From the NCBI GenBank assembly GCA_016194585.1, contig JACQBG010000010.1, positions 62,001-126,000 of the forward strand: a stretch of 64,000 nucleotides of DNA. The letters run 5' to 3'. Numbering within the stretch: position 1 is the first letter of the stretch; the number at the start of each line of letters is the position of its first letter. Below, piece by piece: positions 58,226-64,000 of the stretch. A program made the position numbers and the translations under genes. Below the pieces are notes generated by a model. That model ran no database searches. It was not told the origin of the DNA and saw only the letters and a program-made list of their open reading frames with translations. The stretch is from Gemmatimonadota bacterium (GTDB lineage: Bacteria; Gemmatimonadota; Gemmatimonadetes; Gemmatimonadales; Gemmatimonadaceae).

Positions 58226-59020
58226 TCAGCGCGCGCGCATGAGACGCGCGAAGTCGGCCGCCGAGAGCACTTCGGGGCGCACGGCGGTGGGGATCCCCGC
58301 TTCGCCGAGCAGCGCCGCGGCCTCGTCGGCCGAGAGGTCCCACAGTTCGCGCACCACGCGCACCATCTGCTTGCGGCGCATCCCGAACGCGCCGATCACC
58401 ATCGTGCGGAAGGCGTCCTCCTCCGACGCGTCGATGAGCGGTTCGGCGAGCGGCGTGATGCGCAGCACCGCGCTCTCTACCTGCGGCGGCGGCTGGAACG
58501 CGCCCGCGGCCACGCGGAAGAGCAACTCCGCCCGCGCGAGCGCCTGCACGTTCACCGAGAGCGCGCCGTAGGCCTCGCTCCCCGGCGCCGCGACGACGCG
58601 CTCGGCGACTTCCTTCTGCACGAGGTACACGGCCCGGCGCGCCCGCGGTCGCTCGAGCGCGTGGAAGAGGATGGGCGTCGTGATGTTGTACGGCACGTTG
58701 CCGGCGACGAGGAAGTCGTCGGTGCCCGCCGCTTCGGCGAGCGACACGTCGAGCACGTCGCGTTCCATGACGTGCAACCGCGTGTCGAAGTGGTGCCGCT
58801 CGCGCAGCATCGAGGCGAGCGTGCGGTCGACCTCGATGGCGACGACGCGGTGCGCGCGCTGCATGAGCCGTTCGGTGAGGGCGCCCCGCCCCGGCCCGAT
58901 CTCCACGACCGTGTCGGTCGCGGTGGCCTCGACGGCGTCGGCGATGCGCGCGAGGATGCGTGGATCGGTGAGGAAATGCTGGCCGAGCTTCTTCCTCGGC
59001 GGCGGGTACTTCGGCTTCAT
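58226..59020 (-). CDS. rsmA: 16S rRNA dimethyladenosine transferase (KsgA)
   Basis: Dimethylates two adjacent adenosines in the 3' hairpin of 16S rRNA. It has 264 residues. KKLGQHFLTDPRILARIADAV is the typical start; SAM motif EIGPGRGALTE (~40-50); catalytic NVPYNITTPI (108-117; NVPY instead of the more common NLPY); FQPPPQVESAVLRI. The ATG is at 59018-59020, 9 nt after rsbU. It meets rex tail to tail. Confidence 0.96.
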   Translation of the reverse strand: MKPKYPPPRKKLGQHFLTDPRILARIADAVEATATDTVVEIGPGRGALTERLMQRAHRVVAIEVDRTLASMLRERHHFDTRLHVMERDVLDVSLAEAAGTDDFLVAGNVPYNITTPILFHALERPRARRAVYLVQKEVAERVVAAPGSEAYGALSVNVQALARAELLFRVAAGAFQPPPQVESAVLRITPLAEPLIDASEEDAFRTMVIGAFGMRRKQMVRVVRELWDLSADEAAALLGEAGIPTAVRPEVLSAADFARLMRAR

Positions 59021-59029
59021 CTCATGCCT

Positions 59030-60334
59030 TCAGCTCCTGAGGACGACGATCGCCTGGTCGTCGGCGGGAACGCCGCCGCCCATGTGCCCTTCGAGGAGGG
59101 CGAACACACCGTCGACGACGCGCGACGGGGCGTCGGCGCGGCGCGCGCGCACGACCTCGAGCACCTTCGCCTCGCCCAGCACGCGCCCGGCGTCGTCGCG
59201 CGCGTCGCTGATGCCGTCGGTGAAGAGCACGAGCAGGTCCGCGCCGCGCGTCCACGGCACCTGCGCGACGGCGGGTGCGTTCGAGCCGAGTCCGAGCGGC
59301 GCGTCGGTGGCGGCGAGCCGCTCGGCGGCGCCGTCCCGGCGCACGACGAACGCGTGTGGGTGTCCGGCGTTGGCGTAGCGCAGGGTGCCGTGCGCGGGAT
59401 CGACCACCACGTAGCAGATCGAGAGGTACATCTCGGTCTCGCGCAGCTCGTCGGCGAGGCTGGCGCGCAGCGCGGCGAGCGCTTCGCCCGGGTCGGCGTG
59501 GGCCTGCGCGTGGATGGCCATCGCGCTCATCGTGAGCGCCATGATGAGCGCGGCCTGGTAGCCGTGGCTCGACACGTCGCCGATGAGCACGCCCACCCGT
59601 CCCTGCCCCAGCTTGAACAGCTGGTAGAAGTCGCCCCCCACGTGCTCGGCGGGTTCGACACGCGCCGCGCACTCCGCGTCGGGGGCGAGCGACGACGGCG
59701 CCGGGAGAAGGCGCATCTGCAGGTCGTGCGCCATCTGCATCTCGTGGGCGAGGCGCTCCTGCGCGACCGAGGTCTTCACGAGGCGGTCGATCTGGATCGC
59801 CGTGCCGATCTGGCTCGCGATCGCGGCGACGAGCTTCTGGTCGCCGGCGTTGAACTGGGCGCGCGCCTTCGGCGCCGAGAGCGTCACGACGCCGAGCGGC
59901 ACGCCGCCCTGCGGCGTCGTCCAGAGCACGGGCACGGCGAGCATCGCGCCGCGCCGCACGCCGGCCTCGCGCGCCGCGCCCGGGGTGGCGTCGTCGGCGA
60001 TCACGGGATGGCGCTCGCGGAACGTCCGCGCGACGAGACTCTCGTCGTCGTCGACGGCGATCGGCGGCACCTCCCCCGCGGCGCCGAGCGCGGCGACCGC
60101 GTGCAGCACGCCGCGGGCGTCGTCGTGCACGTAGATCGCGCCGAGCCCCGCGCTCACCGTGTCGCAGATCTCGCGGAGGATGGTGGCCGCGGCGTCGGAG
60201 AGCGTGACGGTGCGTCCGAGGATCTCGCCGATCGAGTAGAGGAGGTTGATCTCCTCCCAGCTCTCGATGAGTTGTCGCGTCGCGAGTTCGGCCTCGCGGC
60301 GCAGGCGGTCGACGGAGGCACCGTCGCCGGTCAC
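59030..60334 (-). CDS. GAF-domain PP2C phosphatase, RsbU-like
   Basis: Serine phosphatase of 434 residues. A helical start (~10-30) and a GAF domain (~35-195; SAGLGAIYVHDD, FNAGDQKLVAAIASQIGTA) precede a SpoIIE/PP2C domain (~215-430) with HVGGDFYQLF (metal Asp), VLIGDVSSHGYQAALIMALT, LRYANAGHPHAF, LGLGS and LLVLFTDGISDA, DDQAIVVL. All metal residues are present. It should dephosphorylate the anti-anti-sigma protein encoded two genes upstream. GTG 60332-60334 overlaps the stop of the kinase gene (GTGA). Confidence 0.88.
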   Translation of the reverse strand: MTGDGASVDRLRREAELATRQLIESWEEINLLYSIGEILGRTVTLSDAAATILREICDTVSAGLGAIYVHDDARGVLHAVAALGAAGEVPPIAVDDDESLVARTFRERHPVIADDATPGAAREAGVRRGAMLAVPVLWTTPQGGVPLGVVTLSAPKARAQFNAGDQKLVAAIASQIGTAIQIDRLVKTSVAQERLAHEMQMAHDLQMRLLPAPSSLAPDAECAARVEPAEHVGGDFYQLFKLGQGRVGVLIGDVSSHGYQAALIMALTMSAMAIHAQAHADPGEALAALRASLADELRETEMYLSICYVVVDPAHGTLRYANAGHPHAFVVRRDGAAERLAATDAPLGLGSNAPAVAQVPWTRGADLLVLFTDGISDARDDAGRVLGEAKVLEVVRARRADAPSRVVDGVFALLEGHMGGGVPADDQAIVVLRS

Positions 60335-60759
60335 GGGCGGTGGAGGATGAGGCGCACCACGTTGCCGCCGTCGCTGTAGCGCTCCACGCGGTCCATGAGC
60401 GAGCGCATGAGGAAGAGGCCGCGGCCGTCCTCGCGCACGAGGTTGTCGGCCGTCGTCGGGTCGGCCGTGCAGAGGTCGAGGTCGAAGCCGTCCCCCTCGT
60501 CACGCACTTCCACCTCGAGCCGCACCGTGTCGACGCGCGCCCGCACGTGCACGGAGCGCGAGAGCTCCTCCCCGTTGCCGCGCAGGATGGCGTTCGAGAT
60601 CGCCTCGGTGAGGGCGACGGGGACGTTCAGCGTGAGATGACGGCGCGGGAACTCCGCCGCCGCGCACCGGCGCACCACCTCATCCACGATGTCGGCGATG
60701 TACTGCACATCGCTGGGGATGCGGACGTTCAGCTCGGCCAGGGCCGGGGCCGCCTCCAT
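60331..60759 (-). CDS. Anti-sigma factor/serine kinase, RsbW-like
   Basis: 142-residue GHKL ATPase. It has the N box ALTEAISNAILRGNG, then VRDEGDGFDLD (G1) and DGRGLFLMRSLMD (G2). This is the fold of RsbW/SpoIIAB anti-sigma kinases that phosphorylate an STAS partner. The ATG (60757-60759) directly follows the STAS gene's TGA without a gap. No sigma-factor gene lies nearby, so its target sigma is elsewhere or it has another partner. Confidence 0.85.
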   Translation of the reverse strand: MEAAPALAELNVRIPSDVQYIADIVDEVVRRCAAAEFPRRHLTLNVPVALTEAISNAILRGNGEELSRSVHVRARVDTVRLEVEVRDEGDGFDLDLCTADPTTADNLVREDGRGLFLMRSLMDRVERYSDGGNVVRLILHRP

Positions 60760-61092
60760 TCAGAAGCTCTCGAGGGCGCGCTCGCGCGACTCGGAGATCT
60801 GGAACAGCGTGTCGAGCTTCGTGAGCTCGAACAGCGTCTGGAGGTCGTCGTTGAGGTTGGCGAGCCGCAGGTCGCCGCCGAGCTCGCGCATCTTCTTGGC
60901 GAGCGAGACGAGCACGCCGAGGCCCGAGCTGTCGATGTAGCTCGTGCGGCCGAAGTCGACGAGCACCTTGCGGGCCCCCTTCTCCAGCGCGTCGAGCACC
61001 TTCTGCTTGAGCTCCTGCCGGTTGCTCACGATCAACTGCCCTTCGACTTCGACGATGCTGACGTCGCCGGACTGGGTCAGGGTGAAGGTCAT
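60760..61092 (-). CDS. Anti-anti-sigma factor, STAS domain (RsbV-like)
   Basis: 110 residues. The phosphorylatable serine is in SYIDSSGLGVLVSL, flanked by VEVEGQLIVSNRQEL and LRLANLNDDLQTLFELTKL, a normal STAS fold. It is the first gene of the V-W-U set. The ATG is at 61090-61092 with GAGGA about 10 nt upstream. With the neighbours it forms a partner switch: U dephosphorylates V, V then sequesters W. Confidence 0.93.
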   Translation of the reverse strand: MTFTLTQSGDVSIVEVEGQLIVSNRQELKQKVLDALEKGARKVLVDFGRTSYIDSSGLGVLVSLAKKMRELGGDLRLANLNDDLQTLFELTKLDTLFQISESRERALESF

Positions 61093-61128
61093 CGGGGACG
61101 TTCCTCGGTCGTGGGGCGTCGGGCCCCG

Positions 61129-62130
61129 TTATCGGGGCTCGGCCGGCTCCGCCTGGAGTGCGGTGACGGCCGCGATGTGAAAGATGGCGTCGGCGTCGGC
61201 CCCGCGCGAGATATCGGACACGGGTTTCGCCAATCCCTGGAGGATCGGACCGATCGCCGACGCGTGGGCGAGGCGTTCGGTGAGCTTGTAGGCGATGTTC
61301 CCCGCGTCGAGCGACGGGAAGACGAGCACGTTCGCCCGCCCCGCCACCGGGCTGCCGGGCGCCTTGCGGTCGCCCACGGCGGCGATGAGCGCCGCGTCCC
61401 CCTGCAGCTCGCCGTCGCAGGCGAGTTGCGGCTCGCGCTGGCGCACGAGCCGCAGCGCTTCGCTCACGAGGGCGATCGTGCCCCCCTCGCCGCCGGAGTG
61501 CTTGGTGCTGTACGAGAGGAAGGCCACGCGCGGCTCGTCTCCCACGATGCGGCGCCGCGCGTCGGCCGCGGCGATCGCGATGTCGGCGAGCTGCTCGGCG
61601 GTCGGCTGCGGCACCACGGCGCAATCGGTGTAGGTGAGCACCTCCTCCTCGCTGCCGCGGAACGGCGGCACGCAGACGTAGAAGGCGCTCGACACCGTCC
61701 GCACCCCCTTGGCCGGCCCGATCACCCAGAGCGCGGAGCGGATCACGTCGGCGGTCACGCGCACCGCCCCGGCCACGGAGGCGTCCACGTCGCCGCTGCG
61801 GACGAGGAACGCCGCGAAGGTGAGCGGGTCGCGCGCGAAGCGCATCGCCTCGTCGCGCGTGAGGCCGTGCTTGGCGCGCACCGTCACGAGCAGGTCGGCG
61901 AGCACCTCCACCCGGGGATCGGCCGACGGGTCGACGCATTCGAGCCCCGTGGCGCTAGCCGCGGCGTGGCCGTGCTTGGCCGCCGGGTCGAGCACGAGCA
62001 CGGGCGTCGCCACCCCCTCCCGCTCGAGCCGCTGGGCTGCCTCGAGCACGCGCGGATCAGCCGCCTCGGAGAACGCGACGCGGGCGTTCAGCCGCGACGC
62101 GCGGGCGATGACCTGCTGGAGGAACTTCAC
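61129..62130 (-). CDS. pta: Phosphate acetyltransferase
   Basis: Converts acetyl-CoA and phosphate to acetyl phosphate. It has 333 residues, the short class I form with only the catalytic domain. Motifs: RVAFSEAADPRVLEAA, SGDVDASVAGAVRVTADVIRSALWVIG, TDCAVVPQPTAEQLADIA, FLSYSTKHSG, VLVFPSLDAGNIAYKL and ILQGLAKPVSDISRG. The GTG at 62128-62130 overlaps the coaD stop as GTGA. It makes sense near coaD (CoA supply). No ackA is seen in the window. Confidence 0.95.
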   Translation of the reverse strand: MKFLQQVIARASRLNARVAFSEAADPRVLEAAQRLEREGVATPVLVLDPAAKHGHAAASATGLECVDPSADPRVEVLADLLVTVRAKHGLTRDEAMRFARDPLTFAAFLVRSGDVDASVAGAVRVTADVIRSALWVIGPAKGVRTVSSAFYVCVPPFRGSEEEVLTYTDCAVVPQPTAEQLADIAIAAADARRRIVGDEPRVAFLSYSTKHSGGEGGTIALVSEALRLVRQREPQLACDGELQGDAALIAAVGDRKAPGSPVAGRANVLVFPSLDAGNIAYKLTERLAHASAIGPILQGLAKPVSDISRGADADAIFHIAAVTALQAEPAEPR

Positions 62131-62612
62131 GGCGCCGGGAACTTCTTCCGCAGCGCGTCGGCGACCGTCGGGTGCACGAGGTTCGTCACGTCCCCCTGGA
62201 ACTTCGCGACCTCGCGCACGAGGCTCGAGCTGATGTAGGTGGTGTCGAGCGACGGCACCATGAACACCGTCTCGATCTGCGGTTGCAGGTGGCGGTTCAT
62301 CAACGCCATCTGGTACTCGTACTCGAAGTCGCTCGCGGCGCGCAGCCCGCGGATGATCATCCGCGCGCCGCTCTCCTTGGCGAACGCCACGAGGAGCCCG
62401 CTGAACGCGCGCACCTCCACCCGCGGGTCGTTCTCCACCGCGGCGCGGATGAGCACCGTCCGCTCCTCGATGGTGAACAGCGGCACCTTCGAGATGTTGT
62501 GCGCCACCGCGACGATGATGCGGTCGACGAACCCGAGGCTCCGTTTGATGAGGTCCGCGTGCCCGTTCGTGATCGGGTCGAAGCTCCCGGCGTAGATCGC
62601 GAGGTTCGGCAT
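62127..62612 (-). CDS. coaD: Phosphopantetheine adenylyltransferase
   Basis: Penultimate step of CoA synthesis. It has 161 residues. The nucleotidyltransferase motif is AGSFDPITNGHADLI (T/H-x-G-H), followed by VAHNISKVPLFTIEER, RGLRAASDFEYEYQMALMN and TTYISSSLVREVA. The ATG is at 62610-62612, 7 nt after rsmD. The longer frame upstream is a shadow. Confidence 0.97.
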   Translation of the reverse strand: MPNLAIYAGSFDPITNGHADLIKRSLGFVDRIIVAVAHNISKVPLFTIEERTVLIRAAVENDPRVEVRAFSGLLVAFAKESGARMIIRGLRAASDFEYEYQMALMNRHLQPQIETVFMVPSLDTTYISSSLVREVAKFQGDVTNLVHPTVADALRKKFPAP

Positions 62613-62619
62613 GGGCGGA

Positions 62620-63138
62620 TCAGGTCCTGTAGAAGGTGATGGCGGTGTCGCCGTAGCGGCGCGTGTCGCCCCCGGCGGGGAGCGCCTCGCGCGCTTCGTG
62701 CTCCACCCCGAAGATCGCCGCGAACGGTGCCTCAATCCAGCACTCCGCCAGACGGACGGCAAGTCCTAACCGGTACGGAGGGTCGGCGAAACAGAGATCG
62801 TAGGGCGCGCGGTCGCGCAGGCGCTGGGCGAACTTGATGGCGTCGGCGCGATGCACCGCGCACCGGCTCCCGGCGCCGAGCAGGTCGACGTTCGCCTGCA
62901 GCACGCGGATGGTGCGCGGGTCTTCTTCGACGAAATCGACGAACGAGGCGCCGCGCGAGAGCGCCTCGAGGCCGAGCGCTCCCGAGCCGGCGAACAGGTC
63001 GAGGGCGCGCGCGCCGGGGAGTTCCAGCTGCACGATGCTCATCCACGCCTCGCGCACGCGGTCGGCCGTCGGGCGCACCGGACCCGACTTGGGCGCGCTG
63101 ATGCGACGCCCGCGCCACTCCCCAGCGACGATCCTCAC
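62620..63138 (-). CDS. rsmD: 16S rRNA (guanine966-N2)-methyltransferase
   Basis: 172 residues. It starts VRIVAGEWRGRRISAPK, with RPTADRVREAWMSIV, the SAM motif LDLFAGSGALGLEALSRGA and the catalytic FADPPYRL (DPPY). The GTG 63136-63138 overlaps the recJ TGA as GTGA. The rsmD-coaD order is very common in bacteria. Confidence 0.95.
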   Translation of the reverse strand: MRIVAGEWRGRRISAPKSGPVRPTADRVREAWMSIVQLELPGARALDLFAGSGALGLEALSRGASFVDFVEEDPRTIRVLQANVDLLGAGSRCAVHRADAIKFAQRLRDRAPYDLCFADPPYRLGLAVRLAECWIEAPFAAIFGVEHEAREALPAGGDTRRYGDTAITFYRT

Positions 63139-64000
63139 CGGAAATCGCTCACGGCGAGCTGCAGCGTCGAGCGGCCGCGGAACTCGTTGCGCTCGAGCTT
63201 GAACGCGAGGTCGAGCGAGGCGCCCACGCGCACTTCGGCGGCGCGCGAGGCGAGCCCCCACCCCACGGCTTCCACGCGGCCAGCGGGCGTGTCGACCTGG
63301 AACTTGAGTCCGTCGGCGCCGATCTTCGTGGCCCCCGTGGCGACGGCCACTCCGCGCGCCGCGAACGTCGGGCCGGGATTCCCGATGCCGAACGGCTCGA
63401 GATGACGCAGCAGCTTCTCGAGTTCGTCGGTCGCCTCGGCGAGCGGCAGCTCGAGGTCGATGCGCAGGTCGCGCACGAGGTCGTTCTCGGTGAGCCGCTC
63501 GCGCGCCACGGCGTTGAACCGCTCGGCGAACGCGGGGATCCGCTCCGGGAGCACCGTGAGGCCGGCCGCGGCGCGGTGCCCGCCATGCTTCACAAGGAGG
63601 TCGCCGCACGCCGCGAGCGCCGCGTGCAGGTCGAACGCGGGGATCGAACGGCCGCTCCCCTTCCCCACCCCGCCCTGCACGGCGATGAGGAACACGGGGC
63701 GCGCCGTCTGTTCCACGACGCGCGACGCCACGATCCCGATCACCCCCGGGTGCCAGTCGTCGCCGGCGAGGACGATGCCGTACGTGGCGTCGAGGTCGAG
63801 CGCGTCGATGCGCCGTTCCACCTCGTCGAGCGTGCGCTTGTCCATCTCCTGTCGCTCGCGGTTCTTCTCCTCGCAGAACCGCGCGATCTGGTTCGCCTCG
63901 TCGTCGCGCTCCGTGAGCAGCAGCTCCACGCCGCGGATGGCGTGGTCGAGGCGCCCGAGCGCGTTGAGGCGTGGCGCGAGGATGAACCCGATTCGTCCCG
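63135..64000 (-). CDS. recJ: Single-stranded-DNA-specific exonuclease RecJ, 5' end outside window
   Basis: Only the C-terminal ~287 residues are in the window. Visible: GFILAPRLNALGRLDHA at the upstream edge, DWHPGVIGIVASRVVE (DHHA1-type motif region), GKGSGRSIPAFDLHAAL, KHGGHRAAAGLTV (GGH motif), and the C-terminal OB-like domain with EPFGIGNPGP. It works in recombination and mismatch repair by degrading 5' single strands. rsmD overlaps its stop. Confidence 0.94.
   Translation of the reverse strand, partial: GRIGFILAPRLNALGRLDHAIRGVELLLTERDDEANQIARFCEEKNRERQEMDKRTLDEVERRIDALDLDATYGIVLAGDDWHPGVIGIVASRVVEQTARPVFLIAVQGGVGKGSGRSIPAFDLHAALAACGDLLVKHGGHRAAAGLTVLPERIPAFAERFNAVARERLTENDLVRDLRIDLELPLAEATDELEKLLRHLEPFGIGNPGPTFAARGVAVATGATKIGADGLKFQVDTPAGRVEAVGWGLASRAAEVRVGASLDLAFKLERNEFRGRSTLQLAVSDFR

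Overview
The window is GC-rich bacterial chromosome, almost fully coding, with no insertion sequence, phage gene, CRISPR array or other sign of mobile DNA. The genes point to a Gram-negative organism: an outer-membrane barrel, a TonB C-terminal domain, lipoproteins and a type IV pilin. They occur together with RNase Y, Rex, an Rsb partner-switching set and very large secreted BNR-repeat proteins. That mix and the base composition fit Gemmatimonadota best, but the phylum is an inference and there is no rRNA gene to settle it. GTG starts are common. Thirteen junctions between neighbouring same-strand genes are 4-nt ATGA or GTGA overlaps, so translational coupling is the rule here.

Layout. 1-1.6 kb: rplM-rpsI-rpsB (minus) behind a clear sigma-70 promoter, divergent from a membrane hybrid histidine kinase (1.6-3.8 kb). 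3.8-8.8 kb: biotin-dependent acyl-CoA carboxylase operon (carboxyltransferase, biotin carboxylase, biotin carrier) with an RNA uracil-methyltransferase gene lodged between the last two. 8.9-11.3 kb: a secreted TonB-C protein and a lipoprotein hydrolase. 11.4-13.5 kb: a large nested inverted and tandem repeat beside rpsA. 13.6-21.4 kb: dapE-asd-lysC-dapB-dapA-dapD-aroA-cmk, which carries aspartate to the lysine/diaminopimelate branch (succinylase route), plus one shikimate step. 21.5-22.4 kb: a fluoride riboswitch, crcB and a DUF190 gene. 22.3-32.2 kb: small membrane and regulatory genes, a BNR exoprotein, a papain-like hydrolase, a multi-domain Ser/Thr kinase and an M20 hydrolase. 32.2-32.4 kb: tRNA-Leu and tRNA-Gly. 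32.5-37.5 kb: radical SAM protein, six-hairpin glycosidase-like protein and outer-membrane barrel.

37.4-46.7 kb is one minus-strand operon, rny-folD-xseA-xseB-polyprenyl synthase-dxs-nadK-recN (RNA decay, one-carbon metabolism, exonuclease VII, isoprenoid precursors, NADP, DNA repair). 47.1-49.5 kb holds a receiver protein and a PAS-PAS hybrid kinase. 49.6-54.8 kb is infC-rpmI-rplT, then pheS-pheT, a coiled-coil gene and zapA; infC starts at ATT, as in classical IF3 autoregulation. 55.1-57.3 kb has a pilin, a metallo-beta-lactamase-fold hydrolase and a DEDDh exonuclease. 57.5-58.2 kb is rex, behind a perfect Rex operator and a long nested inverted repeat. 58.2-64 kb is recJ-rsmD-coaD-pta and rsbV-rsbW-rsbU-rsmA.

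Most of the window is ordinary core metabolism. The unusual material is in the intergenic DNA: a dispersed 64-bp repeat seen twice 48 kb apart, and two long nested inverted repeats. Other points of interest are the wedged methyltransferase gene and the PDZ-membrane-GAF-zinc-ribbon-kinase fusion. I do not see a clear new defence or mobile system.
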